Origin: Romanomermis culicivorax
Taxonomy: Eukaryota; Nematoda; Enoplea; Mermithida; Mermithidae
Assembly (NCBI GenBank): GCA_963922205.1
Contig: CAWUHX010000123.1
Location: 806,001-870,000 of the forward strand
DNA length: 64,000 bases
Direction: 5' to 3'
Shown here in pieces: positions 21,089 through 33,700 of this stretch. The position numbers and the translations under genes are program-made. The number at the start of each line of letters is the position of its first letter. The first letter of the stretch is position 1. The notes beneath the pieces are model-generated. The model did not search any database. It was not told where the DNA came from and saw only the letters and a list, made by a program, of their open reading frames with translations.

Positions 21089-22301
21089 TGGTTTTAAGTT
21101 TCGATCGTCCAGATTTGGATCTAGTGGCATTGCGGGAGTGTTGGTCCAGGATACAATTTGATGTGCAAGTTATAATCGATATTGAAAATAATTGAGAATT
21201 TCACTGTGTCCTGTTGGTGCTGAATCATCATATGATGACCAACAGTGTTGCATTGCATGCCATCACAGTGTTTTTTCCTCAATCCACGCTCTTTGAGGAA
21301 CTTTTTTTGAAGTTGAGGAAAATTTTTTTGTGCTTAGGCACCACTTTGAGAAAAAATTTTTTGATGCTTTCCTGTCTGGAGATGTTTTTTACGCGTTATA
21401 AAACCGAAAATCGTCGAAATTTTCCGGCGCTTCGCGCCGAATTTTAATTATTTGTTTCTATTTTTCTTATTCCAATGCGCAGTTAGAAAATTTCATTCCA
21501 GCTAATTCTTATAGTTTTTAATTATCAATATATTATGAATAACTGTTTGACCCTGTCCTGTGTCGTTTTTTTGAGAATTTGACGAAAAGCAAGATTTTTC
21601 TCGTTTTATTTTCCCAAAGTCTTTTTGCGGTCTTTAAAAAGATTATGACATTTGTGTGATTAAAGCTTTTCGAGTCCAAGTGGGAATTCTTGCTGGTTGA
21701 AGAATCAAAATTCTTTATTGCTTCCCTAGTTTTTGAATTGTAGTCTGCCCGGAAAATTCATTGAATATGAATTCACTTGAAAATTGAACCTTCTGTCTAG
21801 GAAATAAAAGCTGTAAAATTCTTGGCACTAGGCGCCGAACAAGTTACTCATACTAATCTTTCCATTTTCTCTTCAAAACTCAAAAAATTTGGTTTCAAAA
21901 GCATGAAACCGACGCGCATCGAATGAAATACTGGAAAACTAGTTTAGGACGGTTTTCCCGATAAAATTAAGCAAATTTATTGATTTTAGAGTGAGCAACC
22001 AAAAATTTATCTGTGTAACCAAAAATTTTCCCCAAGTTTCACATTGCAACCTGTCCTGTGCAAAAAAACCCTGGATCGGATACAGAAAAGATGCATTTTG
22101 GTGTATTTTAGAAGATAATAATCTCCAAATTTTCAGGTGCGATTATAACTTCAATTATTATTATTTACAGCTTAGGCGCTGCTTTTAGCATGTCCGTCTA
22201 CCTTCATTTATCACTTAAGCTGTAATAGTTTTCATCACCCATTTTTCCTCAAACGTTTTGAGGAAAAAAATTTCGAAATGATAAAAATTTTGGGTTTGGG
22301 T

Positions 22302-23010
22302 AAGGTAAAGTGGGGTGACTATGATCAGGGGTGATTTTGATCAGAGTTTGCTAAATGAATGGCATTTAATATTTGAGATTAGCAGGTCATTTTTACTGTG
22401 TAGACAACCCCTGCTGTGAGTTTGAAATCGAAATTGAAGACATCATTCTAGTCTGCAATATTAGAACTTCTGTTCCATCAATATTTGTTGAAGAGATTTA
22501 TTTTCCAGCGTTTTTGAATATAAAAACCCGACAATTTTTCCGGCGCGGGGGAACAAATCACACTTCATCATCATCAGCTTGATTTTAATTTATTTCTCAA
22601 CGTTGTGAAGGTTTATTTTCCAGCGTTTTAGAAGGTGAAAATACAAAAATTTTTCCGGCGCTTCGCGCCGGACCAAGAACTAAATAAAATTAGATGATTC
22701 TAGTCGGAAACACAGAAATGTTAGTAGCGGATAAATTCATGAGAACTATATCGTTAACATGCTTTACCCTGTAGAACACCGATTCTTCATGAGCTCATTT
22801 TGACTTACATAACCGGAATTTTGTCAATTTTTTCCGCTTTTCTGCAGGTTTCTGACTCCAAATACAACAAAATGCTTAGGTATGCTCCTAAAATGCCCAA
22901 AAAATCCGTAGCCACATTATAAGCGTTTTTTAAAATTTGGTAAATGAGGAAAAAAATATTGGGTCCAGTTCTCACGTGGAAAAAATCTTCGAGAAAAAGA
23001 ACGGTAGTTT
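22302..23010 (+). mobile_element. GGCGC-family element, right end missing
   Basis: The left terminus AAGGTAAAGTGGGGTGACT and its subterminal GATCAGGGGTGA...GATCAGAG match the terminus of 57663-58766. The body is collinear with that copy through the two GGCGC hairpins (near 22545 and 22660) to the GTTCTCACGTGGAAAAAATC block. The right inverted terminus is absent. Confidence 0.7.
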
Positions 23011-23535
23011 TTATCATTTTGAGCGTATTATATTATGTTTTAACTGGTAATCTTCAATATTTTATCATGATATTCAATAAAGATTCGCATTTTTTCCTTG
23101 GCACAGTTTTTGAGAAAGATCTATATGTATATACGTCAAGTCTCTAAGCTTTTTGAAGCGATTATTTCTTTGCTAACGTTGAATCAATTCTAAAGCTCCA
23201 TGGAAGTAGTTTTCGGGAATTTCTACTCTTTTTATTCATATCTTTTCAGCCAAGTTCGTGAGAGTTTACAAATAAATTATACTGGTTTCTAAAATTTTTC
23301 AAATAAAATACTCGAAGTCACGACTTTTGAACACAAAATTCGTATCTAATTCTTAAAATAAATGCTCGGCTTTGATTTTCCAGCGTCGCAGAATGTCAAT
23401 AGCCAAAAAAAGATTAACATTTCTTTTGAGCTCTCGCTTGTCGTCATAGAGGACTTAACCGTCGATTTCGCATGTAATTCGAAGTAATTATGCTCTCGGA
23501 TAGTTTGCTCGAAAATTTGTTCTACAATGCTTGTA

Positions 23536-25585
23536 GATTCAGGTTGGGAAAAAACCCATTTTCAAAATTTCGAATTTCGGTTTTTTGGGTTTTGCTGGGT
23601 TTTATCAAGGTTTTCTAAATTTCACAATGGTGGACCTGAACCAAGTAAAAATAAAGCAAATGCAACATCACTAAAGTTTTATTCCTCATAAGGCGAAACA
23701 TTTTCAACACCTTATTCTACTTTTACATTTTACTTTTCAAAACAACACCTCATTTTAAAACAAAAATGTACGAATTACTCATCGTGACGATTAAAATCGT
23801 CTACCTGTTTAAATTAGAATAGCTTCTTATGTAAATCGATGTTGCTGATTACGAATATGATATCAGAAATTTTATAGAAGCAGGTCTTCATGTATTTTAC
23901 CAATTTGCGCACTCGATATCATGCGTTTTTTCTTTTTTACTCAGTTGTGCTACTTTCCCACGAAACATGATGATGATGATGGTGATCATACATGCACGTG
24001 GGGGAGGGGTTTGACCCCCAGCTGATTCTTGCTGATCCTCAGCAGATTTAACTTTTCCAGCAGTGATTGAGAAGATGACGAAGGAAAATGAGCCAGAGAG
24101 AAAAAAAAGACGTCATAAAAATGGAAATGACGTTGTAGTTTGCCAATTTTTCTAAACAAATCATACTTGATTCCAAAAAAGTAACATGGAAACTTTAAAA
24201 AATGCTGTTTAAGCAAATAGTTTCACATATCTGACTAATATAGGTTGAAGAATATGCTGCTTGGATGTTAGGAGACATTCTGAGACCTTTCTTTTCATTA
24301 TCGAGAATGAAAAAAAATTTTTGTATTCCACCCCCTGTCCTGGCTGACCCTCCGCAGAATTTCTATGCTGTGCATGTATGATGGTGATGTTTACTAGTCG
24401 AAAACAAAAGAAAGCAAATATAAAATATCCCTAGAGTATTACGGTGAAACACATTATCGACAACATCCGGTGTTTTATCAAAAAAATCCTAAAAATAGGT
24501 TACCCGATAATTGACGCACATAATAGGACTCATAGCTTAATACTTGTTGTGACAAATTGTATTGGTTTGATTTTTATTGATGGCATATTCGGCTATTTAT
24601 GAACTCTGCCCATACACCGCAGACGAGAATATGGCAACATAATTTGCTAGGCAAAAGCAACTTTTGATCTCAAATCAAAATTTACAGAGGCAACAAAATC
24701 AACAAAACTGTAAACTTAAAATTTTTTCAATCGATTTTTGACCCCTGTGGAGACATGCTATACTAATAGACATGCTATACTAATGAATTGAATTGAATGA
24801 AGAATACCTAACGTGACAAAATTAATTTTGCCTGTTTATCAATATTAGTCTTAAAAACTTTATACTCTCAAAGCAATTTTTTGCAATGAAGGCCACGTTT
24901 TGCCTTCCGTCAACCAATATATATTGCATAGCAGATTTTTGGCCGCTTCCATCATTTTGTAACGGAACATATTTTTTTCCACTTGCCGAGATCATATTCA
25001 GTGAGTTGTTTGTAAATTGTGACTTTGCGGGCTGAAAAAAATTTGATGTTTCTTCAAAATTCATGCTGCTCACAGCCAGTCAATCAGCATACTTGGGGGC
25101 CCATTTTCAGTTTATTTTTGGACCCAAAAAGCTGCCAGCTGCCTCTCTCCAGGCGGTCTTTCGTCTCCCTCAAAATTTTAGGGCTGCTCAACAGAGGTCC
25201 CGAAGGTCAGATTTTTCAGGTAGGGGTAGAGTTGAAAATTTGCGGGGCTAGTGTAGCTAAATGTCCATTGAACACGTCATTTCGTCCCAAAATTAGGCAA
25301 CCAGTGATCAGTTTTAAGGACTTATTTGTTTGTTGTTTTGTGTAATCTCATCTCAAATCTGTTGTCATGTCTGTGTCAGAGTCAGAGGAGACTGTATTGC
25401 ATTTGGCTCAACTTCCAATTTATTGTTAAATCGGGTAGAAATTTGTGTTTTTGAAAACAATTGCATTTTTCTCTTAAAAAACTCAAAACCCAAAAATGTA
25501 CAATTTTCAAACTCAAAAAACCAATGCCCGCCAACCTTGGGTTCCACCAAGTTGGAGAGTTCCCCCCAATTACATTTATGATTTT
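23536..25585 (-). pseudogene. hAT-family transposon remnant, minus strand, with an inserted repeat
   Basis: The sequence is collinear, in inverted orientation, with 50600-52145, where a hAT dimerisation domain is readable. The frame at 24822-25073 (minus) contains MNFEETSNFF, which matches the other copy (MNVEETPNFF in its frame). One end carries TTCAGGTTGGGAAAAAACCC. A GGGGTCAGCC-family repeat (23990-24385) has been inserted where the catalytic part should be. The copy is decayed and cannot encode a working transposase. Confidence 0.65.
23990..24385 (-). repeat. Dispersed repeat, GGGGTCAGCC family, inverted copy
   Basis: Read on the minus strand, it starts near 24385 with CACAGCATAGAAATTCTG, continues through GGGTCAGCCAGGACAGGGGG and ends at the CACGTGCATG near 23993. 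It matches 13310-13690 and 16250-16575 and sits inside the hAT remnant. Confidence 0.65.
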
Positions 25586-25814
25586 GATGCATTCTAGAAG
25601 GTAGTCCAAATCTGAAAATTTTGCTACGCTCCGCGCCGGCAGTGACTGTAGTATTTACTGTTTTAAAAAATCGAAAAACCGTGACTTATTGTTTTTTTCT
25701 AAAATCACTCGAGAACTGTTTTTTTCAAGCAAGACACGTATTGGTGTTTATCTAACTGAACAAAAAAATAAATTTACTTGATTTGACTTATCGTATTTCT
25801 ATGAGACATTTTGT

Positions 25815-26815
25815 ACCACCGTTTTTCCAGGAAGATTTTTTCACATGAGAACCGAAACAAAAAATTTTTTCCTCATTTTCCAAAAATTTTTTTACATCTT
25901 TGAAAACGTTTATAACGTGGGCAAATTGTTTTTTTCTGTATTTTAGGAGCCTATCCAAGCATTCTGATTTTTTTGTCAGAATCCTGCAAAAATGAGGAAA
26001 TATTGAGAAAATTCTACTCAGGTCAGTTAAATTGAGCTAATGAATAAGATGTTTGTGTTCTACAGGAGCAGAGAAAACATATTAATGACAGGGTTCTCAT
26101 GAATTTATCCGCAGTTAACATTTATGTTGTTCCGCTTAGAATGATCTAATTTTACTGTATGTATTAGTCCGGCGCGGAGCGTCGGAATAATTTTCGGATT
26201 TTCACTTTCTAAAACGCTAGAAAATGAACTTTCACAACGTTGAGAGCAACATTAAAATCTAAGTGATAAAGTGAAATTTGTTCCTCATTCCAGCGCGAAG
26301 CGCTGAAAAAATTTTCAAATTTTAATATTCTAAAACGCTGGAAAATGAATCTCCGCAACGAATATTCCTGAATAAGAGGTATATAAAATTGCATTCTAGA
26401 ATGATGCGTTCAATCTTCATCGTTTATACAAATCCAAAGTTTCACGTTCAAAATGTGAAAATTTCTAGCGTCGAGAGATAAAATTGATGAAAAATCTCAA
26501 TTTTCGGACTTCGGTGAATTACTGACTGTTATTAACTGCAAAACTTGATTGATAGAAACTGTTAAGCCTTAATTATTAAGTGCAAGTAGAAATGCTGACG
26601 GCCGCGCCTGATAGAAAATAATGATTATTATACCCGTGACCGGCGCGAAACGCTGGAAAATTTCAAGATTTTAATCTTTTAAAGTCTATCAGAATTTATC
26701 TTTTCGGTTTTGAATTCCCTTACATTTTTCCACTATTAGAACCATACCTAAATTTTTTTTCTTTTCCAAATTTTTTTTCTCAAAAGACCCCATTTGAGGG
26801 GAAGAACGGTGTTTC
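25815..26815 (-). mobile_element. GGCGC-family element, inverted copy
   Basis: It contains CACATGAGAACCGAAAC, TCATGAATTTATCCGC, two hairpins (GGCGCGGAGCGTC near 26170; AGCGCGAAGCGCT near 26292), the CGGCCGCGCCTGA block near 26600 and a terminal AAAGACCCCATTTGAGGGG. The order is the reverse of 57663-58766. It has no coding capacity. Confidence 0.7.
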
Positions 26816-26984
26816 GTACACAAAATATTTGTATAAATCAATTGATATTTTATGTATCCATCATGCAAGCACACATTTAGTACATGAGTCAAATTTTCTT
26901 TGGTTACCCACAAATAAAAAATTAGATCCTAAGTCTTTATTAGTGTGTATTCCGACCATGTTTTCGAAGTTAAGTTCAGTTCAA

Positions 26985-27620
26985 ATCATACATGTAACAG
27001 GGCCCGGAGGTTTGAGGGCGGCTCGGACGACGTTTTTTTGGCCGGGGGTCAGTAATTTCCAAAACTTTGGGGGGGGGGGTCTCTCAAGGAAAAAATCGAT
27101 TTTTGTCACGAAAAAAGTTCGAGAATGTATTCATGGCTTGAAGCGCCCAGAAAATTCACATTTTCGATCATTTTTTGTTCAAAAATTGACATTTTTCATC
27201 AAAAATTAGCATTTCTCAGTATTTTTCCGAGCAAAGGTATGAGCAAGTGCGGATTCAGCGGGGGCGGGGGGCGGCCGCCCCCGCCCCGGAACTTATGAAA
27301 TACGATTTTTTTCTGTATACCTATAGGCAAATTTGAATTTTTTGGAAAAATACTTAATATTGAGCCAGAAAGATGTAGGACGTCGAGAAATGTCGAAAAA
27401 TAACGTTTTTATCACAGTAGGCATGTTTTTTAGGCAAAAAAAACAATCCGCTCCTCCCCCCCCGAAAAAAAATTCTGCATCCGTTACTGAGTATGGGGCG
27501 GCTATCACATGGCTAGCCATAGGATTGAAAAATTCTGGGGGCAGTCACCCAATGGCTGGCCATGTCGTCGACGGTTCCTGGGGGGGGGGGGTTTCCCATA
27601 GCACTTCCTTCCAAATACAT
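26985..27620. mobile_element. Cluster of G-rich MITEs
   Basis: At least two elements are merged here. One starts CATACATGTAACAGGGCCCGG at 26990 and matches the inverted end of 52235-52678. The second, at 27243-27490, is of the GGCGGATCCAG type, with AAATTCTGCATCCG at its right. The right border, CCAAATACATGTATG, is another CATACATGTAA-type end. None is coding. Confidence 0.6.
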
Positions 27621-27712
27621 GTATGATTTGAATTGTTAACACAAAATTTAATTTTTAGCTATTACAAATCGGGTCGTTTTAAATTTTTATTATATTTTAG
27701 CAATTTAACTGA

Positions 27713-30700
27713 ATGATGCAAACCATTCATCAACAACAGCAGTCGTTCAACGGCGACGGCTCGGTCGAATCGTCGTCGCGTCAAGCGGCGGCTATGATCT
27801 GGGCACAAGAAAATCGTTTTGTCGACTCCGGAATTCACACGGCCGCTTTGCCGTCGTCGAACGCTTCTTCTTCCATATTGAGCGGCAGCCACGTTAGCGC
27901 CCATTTTAATAATACGATTTTAGACGATCAAACGGATTACGGTAACGGCATCGGCGGCTACTTTCCTCAATCCGGTCAAGGGCAATTAAATTACAGTTAT
28001 ACTTTGGACGGTAAGGTTTTTTGGGGCTGAATTTTGGCGTCCGGTGCACTGCTTTTTGTATGAGCCACTGTTTTTACGTACAACTAAGAGAATATTTTTG
28101 TACACAAAAAACAAAAAATTGTCTGTTTTCTTGCACAAAACTTCTTCCAGAGCGACCTGTATCTCACTTAAATTACTGTTTATCAGTGTTAAAAATGCAA
28201 CTTTTTCTCTTTGTTTTAGCCTCTCATGGGGGATATTGGAAAAGTTCAGATTCCTGTTGCTTTTACTGTTGTACACATACATGCAATTAGGGAGGGAGCG
28301 TCGTAAGAACGTCTTCCCTGAAATCTTCGGCCATATGGCTTGCCATATGTTGACCCTTAAAGTTTGTCAATCATATATCCGGAATAGGCTAACCACAGGA
28401 ACAACTCCATCCTTCTGGCCGAAAAAATGGAAAAATGTCAATTATTGGTAGAAAATAATTATTTCGGAACCAAAACAGTATAGAATGTCATTTTTTGGAG
28501 CTCCGCGCCATAAATACAGGTTTTTGTGGTTTTTAGGCAGAAGTTTCTAGTTTTTGCACCGTTTCTTACGTTTTAGGTGAAAAATAAGAAAATTTTTTCC
28601 TTCAGTGATCCCTTTCAAAATGTTGGGCAATCGATAGCCCCACCCCAAAAAAGAGTTGCTTTCTCTCCTCAGACCTCGGAGCTCTGCTACATGTATAGTT
28701 TAACATGGATTTTCTTTTGAAACTGGAGATCATGCTTTAATAGCCAATATTAGTATGAAGCTAGAAATGTTTGTCTCACAAAAAGCAATACTGTTTCTGG
28801 GTAAGTGTCAGGTTATGAGAAATAAAAACTTATTTCAATATATTAGCTAAAAAAGTTCAATTCAAATGCTAGAGGTTATGTAATTGACGATAATTTATTG
28901 AGGTTGTAGTTCTTCGGCTAAAAAATGCGTAATTTTCACCTTCAAAATTTCTTTTCGACAAAATTATGTCTATATTAGTCGTTGCTTCGGTAAAGTTTAA
29001 GTGTTCTAGAACGTTTAAGTTAATCAGAATTTCTCGACATTCGAAGTCGTGTATTCTGATCACTCTTTTTTCGCTGAGAAAATCTATGTTCTCTGCCAGA
29101 TCTGAATATTCGCCGTGTCAATTTTTACGAAAATTAATCTCTTCCATTTTATTTGACGCACTTTTCAAATCAGAAAGTGAAATCCTTGCAGCAGAAAGCT
29201 TCATTGCTAGCTAAATTTGAATAATTTTTTAGAGTAAATTTCAGATCATTAGTTCCAGTCAAAAGCATGGAAAATTACCGTATATTTCAATTTTTAATTC
29301 ATGCATGTAATTGAAGGGAGTGCCGTAGTAAGAACTCCCCTAGGTAATCGTCGTCCATACGGCTTGCCATATTGTGACCCCTCCTCGAGATTTTCCAATC
29401 ATATGGCTAAAATAGAATAGCCATTGAAAGCTCATCCGTTTTGTCTGAACAAAGCAGAAAAACGTCATCTCTTGGAAAAAAATAGTCATTTTTGAGCAAA
29501 AAACGGCCAAAAATAGAAATTTTTCTCATTATACATATTTTGTGATTTTCGAAACGAAAATCACTATTTTTCGAACTTCTTAGGCGAAAAAATCTATTAT
29601 TTCCTTTATGGCGTGTTCCATTTTTTAGTTTAGTTAGTTTAGTTTAGTGTGTTCCATTTTTTTAGAAATTTTGATTTCGGGTTAGTTTAGTATCTCCCTA
29701 GACTTCAAAACTTTGAAGCCTTTAGGGTAGCATTGACCAAGTAGAGGGTTTTTTTCTGTGGAATAGCTTTTTTACTCAGAATGAAAATTCTTCACGGAAA
29801 TTTGTACACAAAAGTTTCAACGCTGTTTTTCCGCCATTTTTGAATTTGAGACAGTTTCCGGAAATTTTTTCATATTGAAAAATGTAAATATATAAAATAG
29901 AGGTTGAAAAATCAAAAAATTGAATTTTATGCTTTTCTTGTATCCGAAGTCGTCTCTCTCGATTTATTTTCCAGATTAATTTTTTAGACTCGAAATGCCT
30001 ACAAAATTGTATTTCTTTTCATACTGTCTACACGAAACTTAATTTCGGAAAACTTGACGGTCTCCAACCCAACCGAAAACACTTTCTCCACAAATTTTGC
30101 ATCGAGGTCTATTCAGTTTATTCCCTTGTACGGTATTATAAAAGAATAACCTGCTCTATAGTAGAAATATAGTAGGACGCCGCAGTATACTTTCTCACTT
30201 TCAATTACTATGTATAATCTTGGACTGAAGAATGAATCACATGCGAACCAACCTTTTCAACTGGTCGTGCACATTTTCCTTGTTGACATTTTATGCTGAT
30301 CGATTTTTCGTCTAAAGGATAAATAATATGCAAATTGATTGTAATTGATACGCTGTAAAAGAAACGAAATTTTTCACAATGTTAAAAACTGAATGCTGAA
30401 AAATACGAATGATAAATGAATTTGAAATACTCGCATTCTCGCACAATTAAAGGTCTTGAGGGGCTTCTACTGACTTGTAATGTGTTTCTCTCCATTTCCT
30501 GAAGACTGGAATTATGGCGCGAAATATTTCAATAACAAAATTTAAAAATCTGGCTCACAGAAATCAAAGTTTCTGTGGCTTTGAGCTACCTACTCTCTTG
30601 TTGATTTCAACTCTTTTTTCTTTTCAGCGAAACTTTGTGCAAATTTCTATATTTTTGAACATACATAGAACGGAACCCCGTGGTGAGGAGTCAAGCGACT

Positions 30701-33700
30701 TTTCTGCTCTTGAGGTCATCAGTTTTACGGAGAAAATTTCAATTTTTCGCTCGAAATGTCCGAAAAATATAGTAATTTTTGTCCGATAAACCATAAAAAT
30801 ATGTATTTATGGCGCCATGCGCCGACAAAATCTACGTTTTTTACCGTTTTTATTTAAAAAATGACCGATTTTTTTAAGTTTCTTCGACTAATGGTTTTGT
30901 TCCTATGGTTAATCCATTTGAGCCATATGATTGAGAGATCTTGGGTCGCCATATATCTAGGTATATGGCCAAAGATTTCTGGGAGAGAATTTTTATGGCA
31001 AATGGCACCTCCAATTGCATGTATGCTTTTAAGTAAACAAGCAGTGAAATGCACGCTGAAGTTTGCTCAGTGTTTAACCAATGCTATAAATTTTCTGCTA
31101 AAAAGACCATGTTTGATCAATTTTTGCATTTTTAAATTTCAATCGGACAATGGATTTTTACGTTGCTGAGTATTTATAGCGAGCTCACGCAAAAAATACA
31201 GTTTTTAAAAATGTTACGATTTCAGCAAAGTTTTAGTAAAGAATCTTCTCTAACATCATTCGAGTAAGTTACAAAAATTTTGAATTCTCCCGCTTTCTGT
31301 AAATTAGGGTTTTCAATCTGCTTTTTATGAGTGGGGATATAGGCTCCCCAAAATTTAGGAAGAGATTACCAAAGAGAAACACGAAAAAGTCTAGAAAACA
31401 GTTGAAAAAGTTTTTCTGGTTTAAAAATCCTAAGAGTTTATGTTTATGACGCGTAGCTTGCCTATTTACCCGTTTTAAATTTATATTTATGACATGCCTG
31501 AACATCTTTGTTGAAAAATGATATTTTCTACCGAAAAATTGATACTTTTAAGCTTTTTCTCATATTGAGTCTCATACAGTGACCTTAAAATAACCATATG
31601 GTTAGCGAATCTTTGGGTAGAGGTTACCGTAAGACTAACCTAGACTTTTCTACAAAAATATTCCTTGGAATTTTATCGGAAAATCAACTATTACGCGTTT
31701 TTTACGTTAACAACTATACATCGCCAGTAAAACTGCGCTATGCGCATGATCAGTCAGCCTAGCTTGAATTTTGTCCGGCTAGTAAATGGTTTCTCGTGAC
31801 TAGTTTTGTCCAAGAAAACTCAAGTAGAGAAAGCGTTAATGGATAAAATCCTTTGATAGTAACTGGGCTCCTTCAAAATAGTGCAAGCAGTGCAGCTTCT
31901 GGGTTAAAGACTGGTGGCAAAAATCACGCAGTTAATGCTTATCTACCCAAAATTCATGGATAGCTCAGGTGTGATCGGCAGCAAAGTAAATCTGATACAG
32001 CTCAACCAAACTTTATCTATCCATTAATCTGTCAAAAATGGAGTTACACCTTTTGAAAATTTTCTTGAGTACATCTCCATGAGATCTATTAGTTGATATC
32101 AGTGTGTTGCATTCTGGCGAAAAAATTATTGCTTGCCCCAAGTCACTATTTGGGTGGGGTTAAACACTTAATATATATATATATATATGTGGTTAAACAA
32201 GGATTTTTAGGTAATGAAACCAGAACCGTGCTACTGGACATTTTTTGACGTTGGCACGTGACTGAAAGGAAGAAATTTAAAGGTGTCACTAATTTGTGAT
32301 GAAAAAAACAAAAATTATCGTTTTCACAAATAACAACATCATCAGTATGCTCATTCTCTTCGTCACTTTTGCTTAGTGAGTGACTGTGGCTCGAATTTGA
32401 ATCAGCCCAGGCTCTGACACTCTTAAATAATTTGAAAACAGCTTTTTGACTACGCAAAACAAAACAGTAATATTGAATAGCAAATGTAATTGTACGTTCT
32501 ATGAAAAAATCAATCGAGAACCCATATCGAAGTTCATCGCAGTTCATAGGTCCCCAAGGTCGGAAATTTAGGTAGGGGTAAAATCGTTAACTGCAAGGGT
32601 GGTACTTGAAATATACCATGACCTTTTTTTTGCTCCCAACTTTTCTGCGGAGGGGGGTGGTGTAGTACTCTCACCTCAAAACAATTCTCACTTACAACTT
32701 ACAAAAATGATTAATGCTCCTACTTTACGCTTCTTACGGTCAAACGCCATTTACTATTCCAACCCCCTTTTTCCAGCTCCCCATCATGCAACTTGAATGC
32801 ACTAATTATACGCAGAGAATAGTCACACTTTGAACATTGTCCTGTCAACTGATTCCTGCACATTTCGAGAATCGGGCACAACATACTTTTGGAAACATTA
32901 ATTGAACCAGCATCTTCAGCAGTATGGGCTTATTCCATCACTGATAAGGGTTGGAACAGTGCTTCCAATTGAAAGTCTGATGCTGAATGCGGCTTAAGTA
33001 TTATTAATCCCATTAGATTATGAACCACGAGTTTGAAACCAGATACCACTCCTGATCCGCGTCAACGGAGCACGCATGCCTCGACTCATAGCGGGAAAGT
33101 ATGCCACAGCTTGAGTGGAGAAATATAACCGTATGCGCACAGAAGACCCAACGCAGAAGCGGGAAAAAGGAAAGGAGAGCATGAAGAGGAAGAATTTTAA
33201 GAACATAATGTTTTTCTTCCCAAGGGGCGATTTTTTGATAAATCACATATTTGCATAACTCATTATTTGATCTCTTAACTATGTAATGATTTCCTACAAG
33301 TAGTATATATTAATGTGCTGATATCCTTTCCTAAAAATCGCTATATAGCGCAGAAGTTGCATACTTTCCCATCATCATTTGCTCAGTAGATGTGTCAAAA
33401 AGACCAGTGAGTAATTCCTCTCAAGCACACATTGTGCAATTTTTCTCGAATTACTATAAACTACTGAGGATAGGATGAGGTCTACCAAAATTTTTTTGCT
33501 ATAGTGAGCTGTTTTTATCGGGGTAGTAAATGAATTTCCAAATCTATGACCGGGGTAATACCCCCCATACCCCCCCATGGGGTGCTCCGTTGCAGTTCCA
33601 GATAGAATGAAAACATGTAAACTTCTATCCAAACAGAACGCGAATTTAGTGATTCCTAAAAGTATTACTGTGAAACTAACTACTGATTATTTACTTGTTG

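Larger units (their letters stand above)
21089..27700. other. Intergenic region between La and beta-catenin, repeat-rich
   Basis: No host gene is recognised. It includes a partial GGCGC-family element (22302-23010), a hAT transposon remnant (23536-25585), an inverted GGCGC-family element (25815-26815) and a cluster of MITEs (26985-27620). The remainder (21089-22300) is AT-rich with one GGCGCTTCGCGCC hairpin at about 21424-21440. The beta-catenin promoter and 5' untranslated exon must lie here or inside these repeats, but I cannot point to them. Confidence 0.6.

Noticed and set aside
32146..32547. 133-codon minus frame with a Ser/acidic stretch
   Set aside because: It runs into a TA microsatellite (repeated Tyr-Ile) and has no splice context or domain I recognise; kept only as intronic sequence.
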